DNA of 64,000 nt from Filosporella fistucella (Eukaryota; Ascomycota; Leotiomycetes; Helotiales). The first letter of the stretch is position 1. Each line of letters starts with the position of its first letter. A program made the translations under genes and the position numbers. Location of the stretch: the NCBI GenBank assembly GCA_030077755.1, contig JAQJZZ010000012.1:1612001-1676000 (forward strand), written 5' to 3'. Shown piece by piece: positions 49,061-61,680 of this stretch. The notes beneath the pieces were generated by a model. It was not told the origin of the DNA. It saw only the letters and a program-made list of their open reading frames with translations, and did not search any database.

Positions 49061-50208
49061 CGTCGTACATCACTGGAAGCGCGTAAGACCAGCCAGCTAG
49101 AATTCTAGAGCAATGGACATAGGATACTCGAAGAGACTGTCGATTAAGCATGACTTGTTGTTGTCGCTGAAAAGGAAGCTCTAGGATTGGAGAGCAGATG
49201 ATAGAAACAACAACCTAGGAATTTTGCCTTTACCTTCTGATCTTCTCCAGAATTCGAGACTTTCGCCTTAAATTTTAGGCAGCAATCTGTTATCAGTTCT
49301 ACTCTGAGTAGTCAACCCTAACCAGATATGGTTAGTCACTTAAATTCGAAGTACGCAGGTACTATCCCGCGTGGCAACTTTATCTAATTTACGATCTCTA
49401 GCAGCCACAAAGATGATGACGATCACCAACATGGTAAGAAGGGGTTGAAAGATCAAATATAATTATATTGTAAGTATTTGAGGGTAACGAAAGTTTAATA
49501 GCGGAGCTATAGTTGAAAGCCCCTATTGTGTCTTGAAGGGAGGCTGGCCGCAGATCAGGCCTAAAGGCGACGACTTAAACGTAATTCTTTGATGGAGGGC
49601 GTTGAGGGGTTTAGAAGTAGCTGCTAAGTACAACCCGCACAAATTTTGGGGTTTTATGGATGTGTAACTTATATCAAATTCAAGTTACTTAAAGTCAAAG
49701 TGCCTAGTATTTTTCTCCCCACGGAGGGTTTCTCGCTACGCAGGAGGGACGTTACCAGACATAGTGTATAGAAAGAGATAGCATGGAATGAGCTCGATGG
49801 GAAATAAGAAGAGTTGGACATCATTGACGCTGTTTTGGATTCAAGAGGGATGCTGCGAAAACGCCATAAAATGGTCAAAGGTCTGAAGTTCTGGTGGGTG
49901 ATTCGATCCCCGCAAGCAGCGAAAAGTTAGGCCCTACAGGGAGTCCGCCACACAAATAAGCCCGCGCATACGCCCTGTAATTTCGCTGCCGCAGCCAAAA
50001 TTCACAGCTGAGTCTCTAGGGGCAACAAGGAAACAATTCTCAAATTTGCATCTTAATAAATTCAATGCCATTTTCACAACGAAGAACCTGGATTGATGAG
50101 ATGAGTTATCCGTACTCTATACAAAGCCTATACCCAAACCCTAACGCCAAAATGCTCCATAGATCCCACCCATCTCAAGACAAAGAAAATATTAAAGAAA
50201 AACACCGT
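49061..50208. other. Intergenic, NLR promoter / P450 3' flank
   Basis: No gene supported; an open minus frame at 49669-49878 overlaps the right arm of the inverted repeat and is probably part of that relic. Confidence 0.55.
49630..49750 (-). repeat. Right arm of a diverged long inverted repeat flanking the NLR gene
   Basis: The reverse complement of 49750-49665 contains TAGCGAGAAACCC and TTGACTTTAAG in the same spacing as the left arm at 41617. In one frame both arms could code SEKPxVxRK followed by TLTLSN, so they may derive from an old coding segment. The inner part (49665-49630) is only weakly similar. Confidence 0.6.
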
Positions 50209-51904
50209 CTAGATATGTTCCCGCCTCGAAAACTGAAGCCAAGGACCCTTCTTTTGGCCAGCGATATGATCATACAATTGATACTCATGCTTTCGATGTC
50301 TGCCAAAAACTTCATCTTCTCCGCCTCTTCCAACACTTCCAAGCTCTCCATCTGCAAATTTGAAGTCACCAAGGAAAAGGAGTGTCGCAATCACCTGTGT
50401 GACTTCCGCGTACGCCAGGCCCTTTCCGACACAACTTCGTGTTCCCCTCGAAAATGGTATGAAGCAAGCAGCGGCATTCTCAATGCTCTCGACCGTGGAA
50501 TAACTCTCTAGCCATCGTTCGGGTTTGTAAGAGAAAGGATCGGGAAAGACATTCGCGTTGTGATGAACGGCATAAGTTCCACTTCCAACTTCTTGTCCTG
50601 CAGGAATCAATTGTCCATCGACCGTGGCACCAGTGAGAGAGACGACCTCGCGGACAAGAGCCGATCCGACAGCTGGAGACATTCGTAACGCCTCATTGAT
50701 ACAAGCCCGAAGGTATACGCATGCAGCGAGTTTGACACCTGTGATATCTTCGCGAGAGGAAACGTTGCTTCGAACTTCCTGCACAGCTTTTGCGTACGCT
50801 GTAGGATTGTCTGCCAGGTAAAATAAGACCGAAGCGATCGTGCAAGCAGATGTATCGGAACCTGCGACAACAAGAGTTATACTCTCACTTGCGATTTCCT
50901 CGGCATTGAGTGTGACACCTGTATGAGGGTCTTTGATATCTTCCAGCTTTGAATATATGTCTGCAGATTTAGTGGGTGGCGACAATGAAGCCGAGCTGTA
51001 GATGCCACAACTGTTCCCCTTACTCAGCTCCATGCGATCTCGCAAGAGACGCATCACGAATTTGAGGAAGCGGTTGCGGCAGAATATTGCTTCCGGAAAC
51101 AGGTGCTTATCTAGTCTCAGCCATGACAGACCAGGAAATTGAACGACAGCTGAAATTCGGACATTGGATTTTTCGATTGCCTCAGGTACGTAGCGGAACT
51201 TCTCGTTGCCCAGAAGATCATAATGTGCGCCGAAAATAATATCTGTCATCATATCGAATGACAGATAATTACACCATTTTGACATATCGAATGGCTGACT
51301 CCAGATTTGAGTGTCCTGTGGGAAGACTGTGTTGCAGAATTTCTGAACGTGCGATGCGATTCTAGGCTCGTAATCTTTAACTGCCGATCCGGAAACTCCA
51401 AGAGCCATGATACGACGGCGTCTAAGGTGGTCTTTCCCTCCACGGTGTGTGAAAGTATTGGGAGTTCCATGGCTCATGACATTATAATGTTTGCTTTTGA
51501 GAATTACTGATGCCGATTTGCCATAGATATCCTTCAGTCCTGTGGGTGTGTTGACGAGAAGCTGGTTTGGTCCGTAACGTACAAAATTGCCTGTTAAGAT
51601 CCAAGTCAGTAATTTCTTAAATTAGAGCAAGTTATGACTGCCTACCGTATTTTTCGTGGCATTTCCACATGTCGATGTGAATATCGCCTTTCCATGCATG
51701 ATAAGAGGCTCGAGCAAATGTGAATTTCGAAAGGAAAGGGCCTGGATACTTTGCCAGAGGATGGAAAAAAGCGAGATAAATGACTTTTCCGAGTACCTGC
51801 ATTCTTATTAACCAAATGCAATTTCATCTCCAACCGAAGTCACTTCAATTCCTACTCACATAAGATAGCGAGGCTATCGCCGCTGCAAATAAAACCACAT
51901 ACAT
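50209..51904 (-). CDS. Cytochrome P450 monooxygenase
   Basis: Three exons (51904-51860, 51796-51646, 51590-50209) join in frame to 525 residues, a normal P450 length. The N-terminus MYVVLFAAAIASLSYVL is a membrane anchor, followed by the proline-rich hinge HPLAKYPGP. Further motifs are GNFVRYGPN, the I-helix oxygen-binding AGSDTSA, the K-helix EALR, PERW, and the heme loop FSRGTRSCVG with the axial cysteine near residue 452. The spacing after YGPN (SHGTPNTFTHR...RRRR) resembles fungal benzoate-4-hydroxylase-like P450s. It is an endoplasmic reticulum enzyme needing a P450 reductase; the substrate is unknown. P450s are part of apicidin-type clusters, so oxidation of a side chain of the tetrapeptide or its precursor is possible, but the intervening NLR gene weakens the link. 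Exon 1 is only 45 bases and was placed from the anchor sequence and splice sites. Confidence 0.93.
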
Positions 51905-53343
51905 CTTTTGATTGCGGAAAAACTCAGTTGGTATTGAGTATTGTAACTAAATATTGGTGGTAGCAGTAGGAGAGAATTTGACTTGGCAGATCAAACTTCT
52001 TTTATTCTGCATATATGTTAATGGCATCATCTGGCAGCAAGTGAGCCAGGTCATGTGCAAGCATAAACATAGTAACTTCATCGCCGAGAGCACCACTTTT
52101 TTGTAGCAAAAATAGATTACAGCGTTGATGTTTCTATTTCGAGTAATTTAGGATTCTCGGAGGCCAGTTACTGTAGAAATACTATAGTCATGAAATAAAG
52201 ACTGTTGAGTGGCAAGGCACAAAAATTGCCCGACTTCTCCATCAAATGACGCCACCAACTGTTCTAGTTTGAGGCAATGGAGCCACCGGATAGGCAGATT
52301 TAACACATTTCAGAAGTGTATGATCCTTTCAGGGAGTTGCCATACACATGGTATAGTAATGAAATAGTCAAATTTTTACGAACTAAGGAATATTTCGGAT
52401 CCTTCGCCGAAAATGAGGCTGATGGGCTAGATTGAGATGACCAGTTCGCTGAGAAGAAAAAGCTGACACATTTTATACATCACAAGGATTCTAAGAAATC
52501 ATCTACTGTAGAAAAACGAATTTGGTTCTCAATAGTACTGTCAAAAGTGTTAGCTGGATTGTGAGTGTCTGGTCAAGATGGCAGGTCGAAGAAAAAAACA
52601 GCATAGAGCGACTAGCAAAAGTTGGATTTCTCCACTAGTGAGCATTTGATTGACTATTATACATTGAATCAAGGACCTTCGGGCGTTTGATACTCGTGAT
52701 GATCCAACTAAACCATACTCAAATCTGTCGTTGACTAGAGCATCTCGATCAATGTTGGCTCTATCAAATGTTCAATTATCGGATGTTGTCACGCAAATTA
52801 AGCAACAAATATATATCTGAGAGAATTCATTTGGTGTGAATAATTTAAAGCCTCGATGCTATCCTTCTCCCCGCAAAATGGACATGTGGTTCGCTTTCAC
52901 GATTCCAATAGAGAGAAAAGTAAACAGAATAAACCCCCTTTCACGTGTCCAAACTGTTCAAACCAGAATTCTATGAATGGCATAATATTATACAAAATAG
53001 TGGTTCCAACAACAACTAACCATGAGGAAGGCTATCTAGCTGAGTGGTTCGAGGTTCACTTATTCTCGTTAAATAACAAGGTTGGTCGAATACCGTAGAA
53101 CCATCCGTTGAGGAAGACCGGGTTCAAAAATCCTTCCGACAAAAGATGTAGGCAATCAACACCGGGCTGAACTTTTTTTGCTACTTTTTTGGTTAATCAT
53201 TCGCTTTTTGGACCAATCAAAGGTAGAGAGTGTGTTGGTATTTGATAATTGTTTTGAATAGGAAAATACTTGAAAGTGAACTCATAGAACTACCGAAGGC
53301 TCGCTCCCCTATCCCGCCACATGTTTGCCCCACAACCCACTCA
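51905..53343. other. Intergenic upstream of the P450
   Basis: No gene supported in 1.4 kb. A frame at 52856-53098 lacks any recognisable domain. Confidence 0.55.
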
Positions 53344-54388
53344 TCACATCCCCTGCATTTCTGGCCGCACAGTAATAACCTTGAACTCGAATGAATTTTT
53401 CCTGGAAATCACAATAGTCTTTGGAATGATTGTTGCGGGATCGAACACCAGGAAAATTCCCACGGCAAGAACCATCAATGATCCATCCAATGCAATGAAA
53501 TATTTCTCATGCAACATCAAATGGCCTCTCCATCCCTGTACCAACTCAATCGCCCGAAATGCGCTACGAACGAAGATTGCGATGAGAGAAATGAACAGAG
53601 CTATCATGACTGTGGAAAATCCTGGCGGGGTGCTAAATCGAGTCGATCTGAGCGTGAAATCAATTGCTATGCCGGTGAAGATTGCCATGGACACCAATTG
53701 AAAAATGACACCTGCTACCATGACGTTCGTGCCAGTCTGGGTATCTGTTTTCTTTCCAGATGCTTGCGAGGCCATTGCACCGCCAACTGCCTATAAAGCT
53801 TTTATATCAGTATTTGTTCCTACGATTTGAGATTTCAAGGGAATTTGGCTTCGGATACAGGTTTCGGTGCCGGGACTCAAACTTACCTGGATTACAAGTG
53901 AGATGACATCGCAAGTCAGAAAGACGATAGCATACATCTTGGGTGACAAGAGACTTGATTGTCGTCCCAAGATCTTGATCAGAATACCAAGAAGCACGTA
54001 GAGAGCAGCTGTGAAGAAAACCGGAGCGATGATTAAAGTGGTGATTTGCATCAGGTATGCATTCTGGTTATATGGGCATTCTGCAGACCAAGTTCTACCA
54101 GCCCACCCGATCAACTCAGCTAGATCAGAGAGTCAGCGATAAATTAGAGAATTCGACGAGTGTGTACCTACTGAAAGCTCCAATAGCGAGAAGAATGGAT
54201 GTCCATCGTCGGATGAAAATCGCTCGTATACTATGACCAAGCCACGCAACGCCAAATAGAGCAGTGAAAGTGATTCCAGCAGCTAAACTTGGTCGGTATC
54301 CATATGAGTAAGCCCATCCAGGAATGAGCTCTTTCTGACAGTTATTCGGGTTGCGCAATGGCTCTGGAAGCCAAGAGAGGTCGACCAT
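53344..54388 (-). CDS. RTA1-family seven-helix membrane protein
   Basis: Three exons (54388-54172, 54119-53887, 53790-53344) join in frame to 298 residues. Several long hydrophobic segments are visible, consistent with seven helices. Family-typical stretches are YGYRPSLAAGITFTALFG in the first helix, ELIGWAGR after the first intron, FFTAALYVLLGILI, and LVIQAVGGAMA across the second intron. The second half contains the conserved polar SAFRAIELVQGWRG and a later HEKYFIALDGSLM. RTA1-like proteins (RTA1, RSB1 and relatives) are fungal membrane proteins linked to sterol or sphingoid-base resistance and lipid translocation; the biochemical role of most members is unknown. The length is usual. Sometimes members lie in secondary metabolite regions as resistance factors, but nothing here proves such a role. 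Confidence 0.88.
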
Positions 54389-55236
54389 TTTGAATTTAGA
54401 TGTTGAAAATTCTGATAGAGATGTATGGGAGGGAGTTTGGAAGCTTCAAAAGAAAGCGTAAAATCTTGCTTGGGATAGTGAACATGTGGGGTAATAGAGT
54501 AAGACGATAGTTTTGGAGAGTAGTTGAGATTGTAGAGAGTAGAGATGTTGTGCTTACAAGTAAGTGATATAATCATACCGTGGATGTGTAGGAAGCTGGG
54601 CTATCGAGTAATTGTAGTAAGGAAATGGTATGCAATATTGCTGACACATTTGTCGAGGTTGGATTTGACTAACGATCGAATTGTGTTTCCTGATTGTATA
54701 ATTCATCTGAAACTTCACATGAATGGACACCTAAAGATAACTCTCCTATAGGGGAACGAATCAATCGGAAAACCACAAATAGCTTTCGAGCGTGCATATT
54801 AGTCACGTGAAGGCGGGTTACGCACATCGACATTGAATCGAGATCTCTCAGTAGAGATCAAAACTTCATTACGATAGAAGGTACTCTTAGAAATTGATTC
54901 CATTATGTAGAACAATGCCATTGTGTGCGATAATCTGGAAAAAGCGTAGACTCACATGATCAATTCCAAAATACATGATGAATGTCCTACGTATTAAATC
55001 TATGCGTGCAGTCTTAATCGTATAGATTTCTGATGTCTGAGACTCAATAATTGGTTCAAGAGTTTCAAGCAGACTTCTAACTGACACCTATTGATGGACA
55101 TTGGGAATATTTCACGTGATAATGCATCCAGTAGAAAAGTCTCGTGACTTGACATTAAAATCGACGAATCCCAGTCTCCTCATCTGCTTACCTTCCTCAC
55201 CTCTCCATATCAATCACCGCCAAAATTTCATCTACT
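54389..55236. promoter_or_regulatory. Divergent promoter region, RTA1 / Zn2Cys6 genes
   Basis: 850 bases with no gene separate two divergently transcribed genes. Sites GTCACGTGAA (about 54791) and TTCACGTGAT (about 55110) are E-box-like. A pyrimidine-rich leader precedes the start at 55237. Confidence 0.5.
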
Positions 55237-58200
55237 ATGCCTTCTCACCCTCATCCTTCTCACATCTCTGCTCCCCTACCTCAGGCCCCAACAAATCCCC
55301 AAAAACGCAATCGTTCTCAACTTTCCTGCACATCCTGCCGTGCCGCGAAACTAAAATGTGACCGTCAACAACCATGCTCGCAGTGCATGAAAAAAGGAAG
55401 AGCAGAAACATGTTGTATTCCCAAGCCAGTGGAGAGGAGGAGGCCGGCTGTGAGTATGCACAAGAGGTTGATGCATCTGGAAAGCCTGGTCAAAGGGGCG
55501 ATGAGTGGGGTTCAGAATGGAGGCCAGAGTGGTAACGTGAGTGTAGGAATTGAAGGATTGAACGGTTATGGGAATAAGAATGGAAATGAGGACAATATAG
55601 ATAATGAAAGAGACGAATTCAGAAATGCAAATGGACAGGAGCCACAGAGATCTGGACAGGTTGTTAATGGTCCAGGGGAAGCTACTTATGTTGGCGCTAC
55701 ACATTGGGCTGCAATTCTTGAAGATGTAAAATATCAACTCCCTCCCTCCCTCTTATTCTGCTCTCTTGGGTTATTCAAAATACTAAAGAATGATAGATAG
55801 AAGAAGTCAAACATTATTTTCGTGAGGAAGAAGCGGTTGAAGACGAAGATATCAGACCTTATTCTTCACTCGTTTTCAATGCGCAAACACCGAGTAGTAA
55901 GATGCAATTATTGGAAGGTCTTCCTGAGAAAAGGGTCGTAGACAAGCTGGTTGGAACATATTTCAACTGTAACAGTCCTGCTTTGCGTAAGTATCTGTTC
56001 TTCGTCTTTTAGGAGTAATGGCGAGAGAAATGGTGGGCTAATGAGGGGTAGATCTGCTTCATCGACCGACTTTCGAGAAGGACGTAAGATTCACTCTTTC
56101 TTTTCAATACTTTAATTTCTCTAAATTATCGTTTTCTCAAACCCTATATTTCTATCGCTTTCCAGCATCATCTTAGTTTCTGTAATTCCATTTCATTCGA
56201 TATCTGAATTCAAGATTTTAACCTGCTCCACAGCCACAACCCACATAGCTAATAAATTTAGTACCGACTCTTCTGGGAGTCGCCGGAAACATCATCTCTC
56301 TCATTCATAGCTCTCATCTACGCCATCTTAACACTAGCAACATTCGCCTCCCTCTCATCAGGCGATTCTCCACCTGAAGAAACCCTCTCTTCCAGCACTT
56401 CAATCCAACACTACCGTCAATCTTGCGTTCAGAGTCTCATTCTATCAAACTACACTAAGCCTGGTCCCTTCACAATGGAAACTCTAATAATCTACAGTAT
56501 GAAAATCTTATTATTGCCCCTCCCTTTACTTTCTGTAATATATCGAGTGCCGCCATTTCCCGCAAATCTTCAACTACACGCCATCTTAAACCATTGTCAA
56601 ATACAATGCTAACACCATCTAGTGGAAAGCGAATTTCTCCTTAGCAAAGATGACCAAGTTCACTGCTACCTCCTAGTTGGAAACACTGTCCGTCTAGCCC
56701 TTCGGATGGGTCTACACCGCGACTCGACAAAAATCAACAGTAAAATAACACCCTACCAAGCAGAAATGAGAAGAAGGATATGGCATCACCTCATCCAAAT
56801 CGATCTCCTAGTCTCAGTCCAGATCGGTCTACCAGGAACAGCTGAATCCATCGACAGCGACACTCTCTACCCCTCCAATCTCCTCGATTCAGACTTCAGC
56901 GAAGATTGTCCCTCATTACCAACCCCGAGACCGGAATCAGAAATCACACCTCTCTCATATACGATTGCAAAAAGCCGTATCTGCTCCGTCTCAAAGAAGA
57001 TTTCCCGTCTCGCAAACGCACTTTCTCTTCCCGCCTACTCCGAGATCCTAGAGCTAGATTCCCTCCTTACAGCTTCCCATGCTCAAACCCCCGCTCCGTT
57101 CCTGCTAGGTGAAAACCTCTCAATCACAGATTCCTCATCCTTAACAATAAAAAAAATGAGCCTAGCATTACTTTATCACAAGAGTAAATGTATGCTCCAC
57201 CGCAAATATCTTCTCTCCCCCAAACCGCCCTTCTCGGCCAGGAATAGGAACGGAAGCGCTACGCAGACGGCACAAGAAATCGAAAAGAGGAATACAAATC
57301 AAGAATATGAATACTCCCGCACAACCTCCTTACAAGCCGCTCTCCAGCTCCTAAAATGCCAAGCGCTCGTCCACGAAGCCGGTCTACCAGGCGGCATGCT
57401 ATCCCGCGATCGCTGGTTCCTATCCTCGCTCTCAATGCATGATTTCCTATTAGCGGCAATGATAGTGTTCCTCTCTCTCATGCGATGTCTTCCCCATCCT
57501 AGCTCAGCCTCAAAAAAGAATTCGGATCAAGGAGCTGAAGAATATGTATCAGAAGATGAGATTAAGGTCATGATAGATGCGTTAGAACGGTCGTACGCTA
57601 TCTGGCAGGATACCTGGGTGGAACCGCATGAATCGAGGAAGGCGAAGAGGGTGTTGGGTATTATGGTCAAGAAAGTTAGATTGGGTTTTGGGGGTGTTGT
57701 GGATGGAGAGTTGAGTGAGAAATTTGAGGCTTGTGAAAGGGGGGCAGAGAGGTTGATTGAGGGGTTGGTTGTTGATGGCGGTGTGTATCTCCCTTTCTAT
57801 CTATCTAATTCTTTTCTCTTCCCTTTCCACACTTCCTTCCTTTCCCCGTTCAAAATATACCATAACACTCGTAACACCCATCTAACCCAATCAGCCTCTC
57901 AAACTTCTCACACTTTCTCCAAGGCAATGGATACCCAACCCCTCTCCACAGAAACATATTCCCCCACCCACGGCACGAACCTAGCCCCCCCTCCCGAGAG
58001 AGAAATACAGTATCCCGTCAACGATATGGAAATACCTCTCTATCCCCTCTTAGACACAGGTTTCGGCTATCTACCTGATGGTTTTGACTGGGTAAATCTA
58101 TGCCCACTTTCTCTTTCCTATCCTTTCACAATCTCACATTTCCTTCCTCCCTAACAATCCCATCTATCACCACTCATTACAACATCTTACCCCTTATAAA

Positions 58201-58346
58201 AATTTCTCTCGATTTTAATCATACCTAACCCTCCTCAGGAACTATTCGACAACGAGATCCGACCTCAACCGTCGACAGATTTCCTACCTGTTTCTAGTCT
58301 AGATTTCCCTCTAGACGGAGATGATTTTCTAGACTCTCAGTTCTAG
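55237..58346 (+). CDS. Zn(II)2Cys6 fungal-specific transcription factor
   Basis: Exons 55237-55725, 55797-55986, 56052-56083, 56262-56496, 56623-57780, 57895-58091 and 58239-58346 join in frame to about 802 residues. The intron at 57781-57894 is a multiple of three and open, so it may be retained. The N-terminal CTSCRAAKLKCDRQQPCSQC, near residues 30-50, is the six-cysteine binuclear zinc cluster. A linker rich in Asn and Gly and then the fungal transcription-factor homology region follow (LLHRPTF, FWESPE, VGNTVRLALRMGLHRDS, RRRIWHHLIQIDL). It is nuclear and DNA-binding. Transposed relative to the bZIP-ankyrin gene, it may regulate its neighbours (RTA1, PTR2 or P450) or unrelated genes; the sequence does not tell. 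Exon 3 is only 32 bases but is needed to give the conserved HRPTFEK. Confidence 0.9.
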
Positions 58347-61300
58347 CCTAGTAGTGGAGAATATGGGGTTGCTATTAGGTAGATAAGAATGGGAAAGTGG
58401 ATAGACTACCCAAGATACCCAGAAGCGGAGGGGTAGATCACGTGATTGACATCACGAGACCGGAGAATTGAGTTTGTTCTCATATAGAAGGAAGGAAAAG
58501 AAGAGACAGGGGATTTAAGATGCATGCAGAGAGTTATAAATTTGTTGTTCTTGAATGTTATAGATATTCCTATAATTCAAAATTGAAATTCAACATCGTC
58601 AAATCCAGGTGGTCACGCGGATTATTTCATTAATGGAATCTATACATTGAATTTATTACTATATGTCTATATGCTATAAGCATCTCAATCTATACATCTA
58701 TTTCTAACTATATTTTTGTACCATATAAGCTTCCAAATCCTAATTTACCCCTTTACAAACTACTCTTCTCTGCCCTTCTAATCCTCCGTCGGCATCCAAT
58801 TTATTATTTCAAGACGCATATCTCTTCGGTAATGATCCCTTTTCCTGCTCATTGTTATAAAGTTATCTTTTAAGAGATGGTTGATTAGGATTCAAAGATA
58901 TCAATCCCCTTTTCCATATATTATATTTCAATAAAACAAAGGTGTTTTTATCCCTACAATTTCCGCACTTTTATTCCTTTCTATATTCAAGAACATGCGA
59001 ATCTAAGAATACCTACCGTCCCTTTTAGACTTGATGCTTCCATTCCGAACCTCACAGGAAATAATTTATATCTTACAATCCTAAATCTACTTTATCTGTT
59101 TCGAATCCCTATCCATATCCCACCTGTCTTCATTCTGCCCCAACCTACCATACACAGCTACCTACCACAAACCAATCCCTCGATTCCTAACCCAATCTTC
59201 CTCTCACAAACAAACCTCCAACCTCCTCCTCAGTCAAACTACCACCTTCCTCTTCCGTCATTGTGGCTTTCTCGTGGCGCTTTCCGGGGATGCCCGCCTC
59301 GTCACGAAATGTGAATCGTTTTGTGTTTTCGGGGGTGGTGTGTGCGAGATGGCGTTACCTGGGTGGCGACCGAAGGTGAGATGAGATTTGCGTCGGTGGT
59401 TGGTGGTGGTGGCTTGAGACACGGCTGAGTCAGCGAATGAGAGGTGGGAATGAGATGTGTGTTTTAGATGTGATAGGGAGATGTTGTTCTAGAAAGTTTT
59501 TTCGAGGTGGAGAAGGGACGGATATTCGCGGTGAAATTTTGATATGACGACGGAGGAAAGATGGGCTGTTTATTATTGAATTGTTGAGTGGAATTCTAGG
59601 TATGTAGGTCAGTGGTCGTCGTAAAGGGAAAAATCCTACCTTACACATGGTATCTCGAACCTCTGTACGGCACGGTAAATATCCCTTCCCTTCCCTTCCC
59701 ACCAGCCTAGCCCAGAATACCGAACACATGTCCTCGCCCGCTGTTAATTTATCAACCTGCCTCTTTATTAGAGAGTCAATAAGGTAGTTTGTTTCAAGAG
59801 GGCAGCTCGGTACTGGATGAAGCAGCTAATAATTAAGTATAGTTAAATTTAATCATTCCCGCTTCAAGTGCATTGGTAGTTTGACTCCTTCGTACAGTAG
59901 ATCATCGTCTTTCCCCGCACTTTTGGCACTTCCTAGGTACGTACCCAGTCGAGCCAGTGCAGCGAACGGTCGTTCCCCATGTCAATGCCATCCATGCCGG
60001 TTCATACTCACAGCGATTCCCTTCCCTCTCCCGACAGTTCAGTACAACAAAGTCAACTCATCAAAGCGATAACCTTCAAACTCAAACAATTCCCGTTCCA
60101 ACTCTTCTACTTCCCCCACGGTTCTTATCTCTAGCGACTTAGACACCCGATTCTTATCCATCGTAAAACATCTATTTAGGGTTTCGCACAGGGTAAATTC
60201 CTCGTATGATTATCGCGGTGAGGATAATCAGCTGTTGATTGTAATGCTGGACTGGAACGAACTGGACTGGTTAGGACATGGGATGCTAGGGATGGCGAGA
60301 TATATCTGCAACCAATGACAAGACATTCCGCTATCGATGCAAGATGACTTTGTATACAGGAGGTAAGGTATGATGCGAGATGGGCATGGTAGTATTGAGT
60401 ACAAGCTGAGAGGATATGGAATTAATTTGATGATGGAGGATGGTCACACAGAATACTATTGATGATGGTGGGTTACAGGTTACAGGGTGAATACAAGCTA
60501 TTTCCAAGGATTATAAGCTCTGGCCGAGACGATTGGAGGGCCTTGGGAAGCTTATTTGGGGGGAGTCAAGTGCCTTTTTTATGATCGTCGCTACGGGTCT
60601 GGTAGTTAATGCCCTGTTCGATGACCACTATGGCTGCATGCTTCTACCAATTATTGTCCTACTGTCGATATACGCCCCATTCATTTACATGCTTCTACCA
60701 CTCCATGCTTTGTTCTCTCCACCATACATACAACTTACCACTTCTAACCGACCACTCTTCTCACCTCCCATTCCAATACCGGCAGCTGGTTGGCAAGTGG
60801 CACAACGCCAAGATACAACTTCTCTCCTTCACCAATAGCGGGTGTTTATACGACTATCGGCCGTTGCATCAGCTACTTCTTCGGTCCTTCTAGCTCGCAT
60901 CTGAAGCCTCGGTCGTGATGTTGATGTTTGTACCCTGTTTTCTCTGCATCCTAGCTGTGGCTTCCTCCGTACCATGCCATATCAAACACTTACCATATCT
61001 TTACCAAATTTGTGCATTTACATGACCATACATCTATTTTCTTTGCCACACTATACCCTGCTTTTTTGTTTTCGCCGCTCCCTTCTCCAGCATGCCTGCA
61101 TCAAGCTTCCTATCTGGATATAGATCATCCTGAGAGGAAGGTAGATGAACTCAAATAATGATTCTTGCTGTTGAAGGCTGAAATTGAATAACCTAGTTGG
61201 ATAGACTACCTCGTCCCTGGCCTAACTTCCAACTAAATACCCAGCCCGTCGAACCGTCAAGTGGGTTGATCTTTCAAACTACTCCTACTGCACCTACTGC

Positions 61301-61680
61301 ATCCAGACCCTCTTCACCTCGACCAGGTCGCCCCCGTCCGCTTTCACCTTCAACCGTCGATAATTCATGGGATGATCAATTTACCCACCTCCATTTACAA
61401 CATGCATACCTACTCCTTCAACATTACCTACCCTGTCTCATCCATACAATCGCCACTACCTCTTCCTATCACTGGTCACTACCACATCCGTGTCACCACC
61501 ACCCATACCTCTTCCAAGGTTCACCTACCACCCCCGTCTACATGCAACCATGGAACCCCACTGAAGCATATAAAGCTTCAAGCTTGCCCCGAAAATATCC
61601 CATGTTAGACAGCGTCACACATACTCGATAGTACTTCGTGTAATTCAATCCATCACGACATCTTCATTTCCATTGTCAAA
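58347..61680. other. Gene-poor intergenic region
   Basis: 3.3 kb of AT- and pyrimidine-rich DNA with several low-complexity CT tracts. Apart from a short coding-like stretch on the minus strand (59187-59345), no gene is supported. Open frames around 61197-61631 look like the leader of the following transporter gene. Confidence 0.5.
59187..59345 (-). other. Short coding-like segment, possible gene fragment
   Basis: On the minus strand a frame ending at a stop (59187-59189) reads KRFTFRDEAGIPGKRHEKAT and then TEEEGGSLTEEEVGGLFVR. That composition is more protein-like than its surroundings. A stop lies upstream in the same frame, and a neighbouring frame (HRRKSHLTFGRHPG) precedes it without a usable splice site. 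It may be the C-terminal exon of a small charged protein, a frameshifted copy, or chance. Confidence 0.25.

Noticed and set aside
49880..49930. T-loop-like ATTCGATCCCCGC
   Set aside because: No matching acceptor stem or anticodon arm could be drawn around it, so it is not a tRNA.
61197..61631. 144-residue Pro/Ser/His-rich frame before the peptide transporter
   Set aside because: Composition follows pyrimidine-rich leader DNA, two frames are open at once, and no conserved motif is seen.
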